Part shown: positions 8,517 to 15,733 of the stretch, piece after piece
Numbering within the stretch: position 1 is the stretch's first letter
Layout: every line of letters starts with the position of its first letter
Source of the DNA: UBA967 sp044375555
GTDB lineage: Bacteria; Verrucomicrobiota; Verrucomicrobiia; Chthoniobacterales; Terrimicrobiaceae
Reading direction: 5' to 3'
Assembly: GCA_044375555.1 (NCBI GenBank)
Contig: JBILML010000005.1
Span: 1-64,000 of the forward strand
DNA length: 64,000 nt
The notes under the pieces: model-generated
What the model was told of the DNA's origin: nothing
Seen by the model: only the letters and a program-made list of their open reading frames with translations
Database searches by the model: none
Position numbers and translations under genes: made by a program

Positions 8517-9218
8517 TCAGCTTGCTTTCGAGGTCTCGGCGGTGAGGAGGCTTTGCAAAATCACGAGGCCGTCGGTGCTGCCGAGGGCCAGGTCGCAGGC
8601 GCGCTCGGGGTGGGGCATGAGGCCGAAGACATTTCGGGTCTCGTTGCAAATGCCGGCGATGTTTTCGCGGGAGCCGTTGGGGTTTGCAGCATCGGTTACG
8701 GCGCCGGTGGCATCGCAGTAGCGGACGAGGATTTGGTCGTTGGCGTTGAGCTTCGCGAGCGTGGCGTCATCGGCAAAGTAGCAGCCTTCGCCGTGGGCAA
8801 TGGGGATGTTTAAAACCTGGCCTTTGGTCGCGGAGTTGGTGAAGCGCGAGTTCGTGGATTCCACGCGGAGGTGCTGGTGTTTGCAGACGAAGTGGAGGCC
8901 TTTGTTTCGAACGAGCGCGCCGGGCAGGAGGCCGCTCTCGCAGAGGATTTGGAAGCCGTTGCAGATGCCGAGGACGGTGCCTCCGGCGGCGGCGAAATTT
9001 TTCACCGATTGCATGATCGGCGAGAACCTCGCGATCGCGCCGCAGCGCAGGTAGTCGCCATAGGAAAAACCACCGGGAACGACGACGGCATCGAAGCCCG
9101 CGAGCGAGGTGTCTTTGTGCCAAACGAAGTCGGCGGTGCAGCCGGGTAGGGCGTTCAAGGCGAGAACGCAATCTTGGTCGCAGTTCGAGCCGGGGAAGCG
9201 GAGGACGGCGAATTTCAT
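8517..9218 (-). CDS. purQ: Phosphoribosylformylglycinamidine synthase, glutaminase subunit
   Basis: PurQ supplies ammonia from glutamine for FGAM synthase (PurLQS) in purine synthesis. The 233-residue class I amidotransferase carries FPGSNCDQDC at the N terminus, the PGGFSYGDYLRCG segment, the nucleophile cysteine in GICNGFQILCE, and a histidine-containing end NVFGLMPHPERA. Its ATG overlaps the purS stop by four bases (ATGA), so the two are translationally coupled. No purL is present in the window. Confidence 0.97.
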   Translation of the reverse strand: MKFAVLRFPGSNCDQDCVLALNALPGCTADFVWHKDTSLAGFDAVVVPGGFSYGDYLRCGAIARFSPIMQSVKNFAAAGGTVLGICNGFQILCESGLLPGALVRNKGLHFVCKHQHLRVESTNSRFTNSATKGQVLNIPIAHGEGCYFADDATLAKLNANDQILVRYCDATGAVTDAANPNGSRENIAGICNETRNVFGLMPHPERACDLALGSTDGLVILQSLLTAETSKAS

Positions 9219-9445
9219 TGTTTGGCGATGGAGTAGTCTTCGATGACGGGGTTCGAGAGGAGGTCGCGGGCGATGCGGTGGATTTCGGCCTCGGGCGTGG
9301 CGTCGGGGAGTTCGAGTTCGATCAGCTTGCCGATGCGCACGCGGCCCACGCCTTGAAGGCCGAGGTGGCGGATGGCTTCGGCGGCGGCGGCGCCTTGAGG
9401 GTCGAGAACGGATGGTTTCGGCAGGACGGAGACATGGACTTTCAT
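9215..9445 (-). CDS. purS: Phosphoribosylformylglycinamidine synthase, PurS subunit
   Basis: PurS is the small bridging subunit of the three-part FGAM synthase (PurS, PurQ and small PurL). The 76-residue protein begins MKVHVSVLPKPSVLDPQG and contains VGRVRIGKLIELEL, both characteristic of PurS. It overlaps lnt upstream and purQ downstream by four bases each, forming a coupled chain. Its presence implies that the purL elsewhere in the genome is of the small type. Confidence 0.95.
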   Translation of the reverse strand: MKVHVSVLPKPSVLDPQGAAAAEAIRHLGLQGVGRVRIGKLIELELPDATPEAEIHRIARDLLSNPVIEDYSIAKQ

Positions 9446-11064
9446 GGCGTGGAGATTTTCGGATCGGAATCGTTCGTGCGAGGGGAAATTTTTTGGAGTC
9501 TGGAGCGGATGAGGGAAATCCCTGCAACGATGGCGGATAGAACAAGGCACGAGATCGAGAAAATTTCGCCGTAGCGTGAGTAGAAAGTGGGCGAGGGGTT
9601 TTGCGGGACGGAGATTTTGCTGAAGAGGATGCCTGGCCCGAAGGTGTTGCCCGACGGATCGCGGAGGATTTCGCGCACGACGCCGTGGCGGTCGATCGCG
9701 CAAGTCACGCCGGTATTCGCGGCGCGGATCATCGGGATGTTGTTTTCCACGCAACGGAAGAGGGCGTTGCGAACATGCTGGAGCGAGCCAGCGCTTTCAT
9801 TAAACCATCCGTCGTTCGTCACCACGACGAAGGCCTGCGCGCCGAGTTCGGCAAAGCGGCGGGCGAGGTCGCCGAGCGTGTCCTCGAAGCACACGAGCGG
9901 GCCGAGTTTCACCGGTTGGGCCTCCATTTCGAGAAGGGTGAATTTTTTTCCCGGATCGAAATCATCAGGCACGAGTTCGCCAATGATGCGGGCGAGCAGG
10001 GGGAATTCCTCGCGCAGCGGCACATACTCGCCGAACGGGACGAGGTGGATCTTGTGGTGGAGTTGGGCCTCGGAGCCGCGCGAGGTGAGGAGTGCGATGG
10101 AGTTGAAGTCGCCTTCCTGGCCCCAATGGACGGTGCCGAGTAGTAAGTCACCAGTGTGTTGCTCGGCAAGGCCGCGCACGAGGTCCCAGGTGTGCTGGTG
10201 CCCGAGGACGGGGTTCGGCGTCGCGGACTCGGGCCATAGGATGAGGTCCGGCTGCATCGCGATGGCGGCGAGGCTTTGGTTTTTGTAGCCCTCGAGGATT
10301 TCCATTTCGAACGCGGGATTGTTGCGTTCCAACTGCGGCACGCTCGCCTGCACGGCGGCGAAGGAGAGTTCGGTTGAGGCGGGCTCGGGGTCGAGGAGTT
10401 GGCGCACGCCGTAGGTCCAGGCCAGCGCCACGAGGGCGATCGTCAGTGCGAAATCGAGATGAGCGCGGCGGGCTCCTTTGCCGAGTTCGAGCGAGAGGCG
10501 TTTGATCGTGGCGGCGATCATGAGGTTCGCCATGGCGATCAAAAACGAAATGCCACCGACTCCGGTGACATCGGCGATTTGGATGAAGGGGATGTTGGCA
10601 TGTTGGGCGATGCCGAGGCCGTTCCATCCGAAGGCGGGGAAAATCACACCGCGCAGCCATTCCATCGCGGTCCAGCCTGCCGCGCCGAGCGCACAGACTC
10701 GGAGGTTGTGGAGCGAGCCGAGCCATGGGGAGGCGTCGGCGGCGTCTGGGCTTTTTAGCATCCCGGCGAAAACCGCCCACCCCGCCGTGTAGAACGAGAA
10801 ATAGAGAGCCAGTAAGAGATAACCCGGCCAAGTCAGTTCGGTGAGCCAGAAGGCTCCCATGGGAAAAAAGAACAGCCCGCAAAAATACCCCAGCCCTGCG
10901 AGTCGGAGCCACTCGCGGCGCGGCGCGGGTTTGGTGAACCACACCGCCCACGCGAGCGGAACGAGTGCGATCCAGATCAGGTTGCCGAGATCGGCAGGCG
11001 GGTAGGATAAGCCGAGGAGCACACCGCTCGAAGCGGCAAGAATCCAAGGCAGAAGGCGCGACAT
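9442..11064 (-). CDS. lnt: Apolipoprotein N-acyltransferase
   Basis: Lnt is an inner-membrane enzyme that N-acylates the lipid-modified cysteine of lipoproteins. The 540-residue product has about six to seven membrane helices in the first 200 residues, then a nitrilase-fold domain with the expected catalytic triad: Glu in LILWPESATPNP, Lys in HHKIHLVPFGEYVP and Cys in LVCFEDT. A last membrane helix sits near the C terminus. The start is at MSRLLPWIL, where the first helix begins. The stop overlaps the purS start (ATGA). Lipoproteins encoded in this window (52.6 and 63.8 kb) would be among its substrates. Confidence 0.95.
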   Translation of the reverse strand: MSRLLPWILAASSGVLLGLSYPPADLGNLIWIALVPLAWAVWFTKPAPRREWLRLAGLGYFCGLFFFPMGAFWLTELTWPGYLLLALYFSFYTAGWAVFAGMLKSPDAADASPWLGSLHNLRVCALGAAGWTAMEWLRGVIFPAFGWNGLGIAQHANIPFIQIADVTGVGGISFLIAMANLMIAATIKRLSLELGKGARRAHLDFALTIALVALAWTYGVRQLLDPEPASTELSFAAVQASVPQLERNNPAFEMEILEGYKNQSLAAIAMQPDLILWPESATPNPVLGHQHTWDLVRGLAEQHTGDLLLGTVHWGQEGDFNSIALLTSRGSEAQLHHKIHLVPFGEYVPLREEFPLLARIIGELVPDDFDPGKKFTLLEMEAQPVKLGPLVCFEDTLGDLARRFAELGAQAFVVVTNDGWFNESAGSLQHVRNALFRCVENNIPMIRAANTGVTCAIDRHGVVREILRDPSGNTFGPGILFSKISVPQNPSPTFYSRYGEIFSISCLVLSAIVAGISLIRSRLQKISPRTNDSDPKISTP

Positions 11065-11199
11065 GGCGCGAAATAAAGGGCGGCATTTCCTAATTGCACG
11101 AACATTCTTGCCAGCGGGAGTGGGGGACAAGCCCGCCCGCCCGGACTTTTTAGTTTGCACCATCTGGGACCCTGCACCACCTTGGGCTCTCTTACGGAA

Positions 11200-12015
11200 A
11201 TGGCCATCCGCGTATTTCTCCTCAGTCTTGTTTTGGCGTCGTTGCAGACAGTGTTCGCTTCTGCCACGAGCACGTCGGATTTTGAAAAGCTCGCCATGGC
11301 CCTGCGCGAAAAGGCGATCCAAAAAATCGAGCCCCCGATCGTCGCCACCTCGACGGGAGTTTCCTCCGGCCGCTATCCTTGGAAGCGCAACATCGTCACG
11401 ACCGTTTTCTGGGTGGGTGAACAGCCTACGCGCAATAATCCCGTGCCGAACTGCAAGAGTTCCTGGGATCAGCATTGGCACAAAAACTTCGGCGGCTACG
11501 ACAATCCCGACCCCGCCACCCGCCACCACTTCCTTCCGAAAAAATTCATCCCGCGCCAGAACCCGTTTTACATTGCCCTCCCCTATAATGATGTGACCCG
11601 CGGCAAGACGAAACCCGAGGCGCCCGGCATCATTCCCTGGTTCCGCGAAGCCTTCGAAAAAACCGGCCGATCCGTTTGCAAGGGACGCTGGATCGCGATC
11701 CGGCACGGCAACCGCATCGCCTATGCCCAGTGGGAGGACTGCGGCCCCTTCCGCACCGACCACTATAAATATGTCTTCGGCAACGAGCGCCCTCGGCCAA
11801 ATCTGAACCAAGGCGCCGGCCTCGATGTCTCCCCGGCCGTGCGCGATTACCTCGGCATGAGCGGCAAGGATGTTTGCGACTGGAAATTTGTCGAAGCCCG
11901 CGAAGTCCCTCCTGGCCCTTGGACCAAATACGGCGATAACAATACTTTTGTTCTCAAGGCACGCGGGGCGAATCTCTTCGTTGCCGACCGCAATAACGCC
12001 AAGGGCTTTCGCTGA
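11200..12015 (+). CDS. Secreted protein with RlpA/double-psi-barrel-like region
   Basis: A 271-residue protein with a signal peptide (MAIRVFLLSLVLASLQTVFASA, likely cleaved after ASA). The middle and C-terminal part contains WEDCGPF followed by GAGLDVSPAVRDYLG, the arrangement of conserved Cys/Gly/Asp residues seen in RlpA-like double-psi beta-barrel domains, where the aspartate acts in glycan cleavage. The family link is by pattern only. The ATG at 11200 is chosen because it gives a proper signal peptide. It is divergent from lnt and ends 15 bases before convergent DUF2237. Confidence 0.6.
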   Translation: MAIRVFLLSLVLASLQTVFASATSTSDFEKLAMALREKAIQKIEPPIVATSTGVSSGRYPWKRNIVTTVFWVGEQPTRNNPVPNCKSSWDQHWHKNFGGYDNPDPATRHHFLPKKFIPRQNPFYIALPYNDVTRGKTKPEAPGIIPWFREAFEKTGRSVCKGRWIAIRHGNRIAYAQWEDCGPFRTDHYKYVFGNERPRPNLNQGAGLDVSPAVRDYLGMSGKDVCDWKFVEAREVPPGPWTKYGDNNTFVLKARGANLFVADRNNAKGFR

Positions 12016-12030
12016 GAATCCCGCCGCCCG

Positions 12031-12390
12031 CTACTCGGCGGCGCAGGCTTTCAAATCCTCGATATTCGCGAACTCCAGCGTCGAGGCATGCGTCGATTCG
12101 AGTCGGATTTTCGGGGCCATCCCGGCATCGAAGGCCTCTTTCCACCGACCTGCACAAAGGCACCAGCGGTCACCGGGCTTGAGTCCGGGGAATTGCATGT
12201 CCGGCCTGGGCGTCGAGAGGTCGTTGCCCTGCTCGAAAGAGTATTTCAGAAATTCCTTCGTCATCACCGCGCAGACGGTGTGAACCCCCGAATCTCCCGG
12301 CCCGGTGTGGCAATAGCCATCCCGGAAAAACCCCGTCACCGGTTCGTAGCAGCAAGGCTCCAGATCGCCTCCCAAAATATTTCGCGCCAT
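12031..12390 (-). CDS. DUF2237 family protein
   Basis: A 119-residue cytoplasmic protein of unknown function belonging to DUF2237. The near-invariant blocks NILGGDLEPCC, TGFFRDGYCHTGPGDSGVH, VCAVMTKEFL, GNDLSTP, FPGLKPGDRWCLCAGRW and a final EDLKA are all present. The family has several conserved cysteines and is widespread in bacteria. The start at MARNILGG follows the family. An ATG eight codons upstream (12414) has an AGGAGG only two bases before it and cannot be excluded. Confidence 0.85.
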   Translation of the reverse strand: MARNILGGDLEPCCYEPVTGFFRDGYCHTGPGDSGVHTVCAVMTKEFLKYSFEQGNDLSTPRPDMQFPGLKPGDRWCLCAGRWKEAFDAGMAPKIRLESTHASTLEFANIEDLKACAAE

Positions 12391-12500
12391 GGACCGGATC
12401 GTAAGCACCGGCATGGCCTCCTGCCAGCCCGAAAAATCCCGGAGCGGTGTGGAAATCGTTCCGCGCTGATCGGGGATTTTCAGGGGGGTGGGATTTGGGG

Positions 12501-12528
12501 TTGACGCTCTGCGAAATCCTCCTACTCT
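12501..12528 (+). promoter_or_regulatory. Candidate promoter of the rpmH operon
   Basis: TTGACG (12501-12506) and TACTCT (12523-12528) are 16 bases apart and end 22 bases before the rpmH ATG. The spacing and -35 match are good for a housekeeping sigma factor. Identified by eye. Confidence 0.5.
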
Positions 12529-12550
12529 CTCGCCTCCATTTGCCAATTTT

Positions 12551-12724
12551 ATGAAACGCACATACCAGCCTTCCAAGCGCACGCGCAAACAGCAATTCGG
12601 CTTCCGCGCCCGCATGAAGACCAGGGCCGGCCGCGCCATCCTGAGCCGCCGCCGCCGTCACGGCCGCAAGCGGCTTCTCCCGAAAGGTGTCGAAGTCCAC
12701 TTCGCCAGACACACCCAAGCCTGA
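12551..12724 (+). CDS. rpmH: 50S ribosomal protein L34
   Basis: L34 is a small basic protein of the large ribosomal subunit. Here it has 57 residues beginning MKRTYQPSKRTRKQQFGFRA with the usual GRAILSRRRRHGRKRL block. The usual protein ends near this block (44-47 residues); this one has about 13 extra residues. The extra codons overlap the start of rnpA by 38 bases in another frame. It is the first gene of rpmH-rnpA-yidD-yidC-jag. Confidence 0.96.
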   Translation: MKRTYQPSKRTRKQQFGFRARMKTRAGRAILSRRRRHGRKRLLPKGVEVHFARHTQA

Positions 12725-13088
12725 GCGGGCTCGACTGCGTTTTCCAAAAACCGCTCGTCTCCTCAATAGCCGCGACTTTCGCAAGGTCCGGGAAAAAGGA
12801 AAATCCTCGCAAGGTCGTCTGCTCCGTCTCGGTGTTCTCAAGGACTCCGCCGCGCAGACCAGTCGGATTGGTTTCGTGACTTCCAAGCGTGTCGGTGGAG
12901 CGGTGGATCGTAATAAAACCCGGCGCCGACTTCGTGAAATCATCCGCGCCGACCGACCTCGACTCGCTCCGGGATTTGACATCGTGGTCGTCGCCAAGTC
13001 CACGGCCGCGAGTGCCACTTTCGACGAATTGAGAGCGGAATGGTTGCTTCTCGCCCGCCGACTTTCTATTTTGCCCGACTCTCAATGA
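12687..13088 (+). CDS. rnpA: Ribonuclease P protein component
   Basis: Protein subunit of RNase P, which with the catalytic RNA trims tRNA 5' leaders. The 133-residue product has FPKTARLLNSRDF near the start, SRIGFVTSKRVGGAVDRNKTRRRLRE (the RNR signature) in the centre and FDIVVVAKSTAA near the end. The start is GTG at 12687; there is no ATG, GTG or TTG in frame between it and the conserved FPK segment, so an overlap of 38 bases with rpmH is needed. Its stop overlaps the yidD ATG. Confidence 0.94.
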   Translation: MSKSTSPDTPKPERARLRFPKTARLLNSRDFRKVREKGKSSQGRLLRLGVLKDSAAQTSRIGFVTSKRVGGAVDRNKTRRRLREIIRADRPRLAPGFDIVVVAKSTAASATFDELRAEWLLLARRLSILPDSQ

Positions 13089-13336
13089 AATACCTGCTTA
13101 TCGCTCTCGTGCGCTGTTACCAGTTCACGCTCTCGCCATTCCTGCAGGTGATCGGCGGCCCAGGCTGTGGCTGCCGGTTCGAGCCCTCGTGTTCGAACTA
13201 TTGTATAGAAGCCCTCCGCGCCCATGGAGCCTGGCGCGGTTGCCTCCTGGGACTCCGCCGCCTCGCTAGATGCCAACCCTGGGGCGGTTGTGGACACGAC
13301 CCGGTTCCCACGCAACTCAAGACCCTTTCGCACTAA
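13085..13336 (+). CDS. yidD: Membrane protein insertion efficiency factor YidD
   Basis: A small (83-residue) membrane-associated protein thought to help YidC-dependent insertion. The family marks YQFTLSPF, the cysteine-rich CRFEPSCSNYCIEALRAHG and the end segment RCQPWGGCGHDPVP are all seen. It starts inside the rnpA stop (ATGA) and ends immediately before the yidC ATG. Confidence 0.95.
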   Translation: MKYLLIALVRCYQFTLSPFLQVIGGPGCGCRFEPSCSNYCIEALRAHGAWRGCLLGLRRLARCQPWGGCGHDPVPTQLKTLSH

Positions 13337-15064
13337 ATGGACCGCACATCCTGGATCGCCATCATCATCTCCGTCATCGGACTCTTCGCCTGGCAGTGGT
13401 ATGTATCTGAATACATGGCGCCGCCGCCGGCCCCAGTCGCTCAGGCTCCTTCCGCACCGACTCCACAGGCGCCAACACCTGAACCAACGGTCGCCGCCAC
13501 GCCGTCACCATCCGCCATGACGGCCCGGGCTGAGAGCCTCAAAGGCGAAGGCGCCGAGTTTGTTTTCAATAATGACACCGGCGGCATCGAACAAGTCGTG
13601 CTGGGAATGCACATGGGCGAGAACAAGGAAAATGTCTCGCTGAACCGCAGTCGCACGCTGCCCATCGGCGCGATCGGGTTCCAGCCCGGTGAGGCGCTTG
13701 GGGGATTCTCGATGAGCACCGATCCCGCGAAAGGCGCGGCGGTTTTCAGCGTCACCCGCGAAGGGGGATTGGAAATCACGAAGCGATTCCTGCTCCCGCC
13801 CCCAGGGGAAAAGACCAAATCCTACACGGTCATGCTCGACATCTCGTTCCGAAATACCGGCACGACGCATTATCAGGTTCCCGACTTTTTTGTCGCCGCC
13901 GGCGGCGCGGCGCCGATCCACATCTACGACCTCCCGATGTATACGCGCTTCGATTGGGGCCACGAGAATTCGATGTCGAACATCGATGTGAATTGGTTCT
14001 CCGCGAGTTCCGTTCCGCTGATCGGCATCCAACTCCACGGCGAGCGCGAGCTTTACCAAGAGAGCGAGCCCGATATCCGCTGGGCGGCCGTGGCGAGCCA
14101 GTATTTTTGCACGATCGTGACCCCGCAGGGAGGAGTTGGGGCAAAATCCGTTTGGGCCAAGCGCTTCGAGGCTCCGAAGCTCAATGGCAGTGAGGTTTTC
14201 GGCGTTCAAGGTGGGCTGATCCAAGCCGGTCCGTCGCTGGCGCCCGGAGCCACCGAGACGCGCTCATTCCAGATCTACGCCGGCCCGAAGGAACTCGATC
14301 GCCTCCGCCAACTCGGTGCCACGCAGGAGCAAGTCATGAGTTTTGGTATTTTCGGATTCGTCAGCGAATTCCTCCTCTGGGCGATGAACAGCCTCCACGC
14401 CCTCATCGGGAACTACGCGTGGTCGATCATCGTTCTCACGATCCTGATCAAAACCGCGCTCTGGCCGATCCAAAACAAGGCGACGAACGAGATGCGCAAA
14501 ATGGCGCTCCTCTCGCCGAAAATGACCGAGATGCGGGAGAAGTTCAAAGACGACCCGCAAAAGATGAACCAAGAGGTGATGAAGCTCTACAAGGAGTATG
14601 GAGTAAATCCCTTCAGCGGTTGCCTCCCGCTGCTCGTTCAGATCCCGATTTTCTTCGGTTTCTACTCGATGCTCGGCACCGCCATCGAGCTTCGCAACAG
14701 CTCATTCTTCTGGGTCGCCGATCTTTCCCAGCCCGACACCATCGGCTATATCCTCGGGCTTCCGATCAATATCCTCCCGATCGTCATGGCCGGCACGATG
14801 GTCTGGCAAATGGTCATCACGCCGAAGACCGGCGATGCCATGCAGCAGCGGATTTTTTACTTCATGCCGATCATCTTCCTGGTGTTCTGCTATAACTACG
14901 CCAGCGGCCTCGCGCTTTATTGGACAACCCAAAACCTCTTCTCGATTGTTCAGCTCTACATGACACGGAACAAACCCCTGCCGACGCTCGAAAAGAAAAG
15001 CATTGTTGCCAAGCGCGCAGCGGTTGAGGCAAAGAAGAACAAGAAAAACCGCCACTCGCCATGA
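13337..15064 (+). CDS. yidC: Membrane protein insertase YidC
   Basis: YidC inserts and folds inner-membrane proteins, with or without SecYEG. The 575-residue protein has an N-terminal membrane helix (about 6-23), a Pro/Ala-rich spacer, a large periplasmic domain and the conserved C-terminal five-helix core (from about residue 345, with IKTALWPIQNKATNEMRKM, NPFSGCLPLLVQIPIFFGFY and GLALYWTTQN). The arrangement is that of Gram-negative YidC. The start follows the yidD stop directly and its stop overlaps the jag start (ATGA). Confidence 0.96.
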   Translation: MDRTSWIAIIISVIGLFAWQWYVSEYMAPPPAPVAQAPSAPTPQAPTPEPTVAATPSPSAMTARAESLKGEGAEFVFNNDTGGIEQVVLGMHMGENKENVSLNRSRTLPIGAIGFQPGEALGGFSMSTDPAKGAAVFSVTREGGLEITKRFLLPPPGEKTKSYTVMLDISFRNTGTTHYQVPDFFVAAGGAAPIHIYDLPMYTRFDWGHENSMSNIDVNWFSASSVPLIGIQLHGERELYQESEPDIRWAAVASQYFCTIVTPQGGVGAKSVWAKRFEAPKLNGSEVFGVQGGLIQAGPSLAPGATETRSFQIYAGPKELDRLRQLGATQEQVMSFGIFGFVSEFLLWAMNSLHALIGNYAWSIIVLTILIKTALWPIQNKATNEMRKMALLSPKMTEMREKFKDDPQKMNQEVMKLYKEYGVNPFSGCLPLLVQIPIFFGFYSMLGTAIELRNSSFFWVADLSQPDTIGYILGLPINILPIVMAGTMVWQMVITPKTGDAMQQRIFYFMPIIFLVFCYNYASGLALYWTTQNLFSIVQLYMTRNKPLPTLEKKSIVAKRAAVEAKKNKKNRHSP

Positions 15065-15516
15065 ACCAGCAACCCGCCGAAATCCTCGACACCATGCTCG
15101 GGTATCTTGGCTTCGTCGCCACCATCGAGCACGAGGAGCACGAGGGCACACCTGTCCTCCAAATCCTCACCCACGAGCCTCAGCGCCTGATTGGCCGCCG
15201 CGAGGAGGTGATGGAAGACCTGCAGCATCTCGTGAACCGCCTCCTCCTGGCCCAAAATCCCCCCGCCCCGCGCATCATCGTCGATGTGCAGCACCACCGC
15301 GCCATGCGCGACGATGCCCTCGTTTCGAAGGTCAAACAACTCGCCAATGTCGTGCGCGCCACGGGCCGTCCGATGCAGACCGCGCCGCTGAACTCCTACG
15401 ACCGCCGCATCGTTCACAATCTTTTCAAAGACGACGCCGAGATTCAGACTTGGAGCCCGCCCGAAGAGGACCGCCTCAAGCGGATCACGATTCGCAAGCG
15501 CCCCGCCGGAAAGTAA
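15061..15516 (+). CDS. jag: Jag/KhpB-like RNA-binding protein
   Basis: A 151-residue protein located directly after yidC, the usual place for Jag (KhpB/EloR). It has a KH-like segment with the glycine loop in RLIGRREEVMEDLQHL and a C-terminal R3H-like region containing PLNSYDRRIVHNLF. These families bind RNA and in Firmicutes influence cell elongation. The N-terminal Jag domain is missing, so this is the short form. It overlaps yidC by four bases. Confidence 0.85.
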   Translation: MNQQPAEILDTMLGYLGFVATIEHEEHEGTPVLQILTHEPQRLIGRREEVMEDLQHLVNRLLLAQNPPAPRIIVDVQHHRAMRDDALVSKVKQLANVVRATGRPMQTAPLNSYDRRIVHNLFKDDAEIQTWSPPEEDRLKRITIRKRPAGK

Positions 15517-15583
15517 AGCCGGCGGCACCTTTTTCACGATTCCCCGCATCGGCCCCCAGCCACCGCTCGTAACCTTGCGCGAC

Positions 15584-15733
15584 ATGCGTGGCGTGAAAAA
15601 AGAACATTTGCCCTCGAAGATCTGCGTCGTTTGCGGGCGGCCATTTTCTTGGCGAAAAAAATGGGAACGCGTCTGGGCGGAGGTGCGCTATTGCAGTGAC
15701 AAATGCCGCCGTGTGCGGCCCGCTGTGCGATGA
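15584..15733 (+). CDS. DUF2256 mini-protein
   Basis: A 49-residue basic protein with ICVVCGRPFSWRKKWERVW followed by RYCSDKCRR, that is two CxxC-type pairs as in a small zinc-binding fold. This is the DUF2256 pattern. The stop overlaps the photolyase ATG by four bases (ATGA), so the two are co-translated. Function is unknown; the family is, as I recall, often found beside photolyase/cryptochrome genes, and the overlap here supports a link. Confidence 0.85.
   Translation: MRGVKKEHLPSKICVVCGRPFSWRKKWERVWAEVRYCSDKCRRVRPAVR

Noticed and set aside
11085..11199. Possible repeat TGCACCATCTGGGACC / TGCACCACCTTGGGCTC before the secreted-protein gene
   Set aside because: The two imperfect copies are short and could be chance; no second locus was found.
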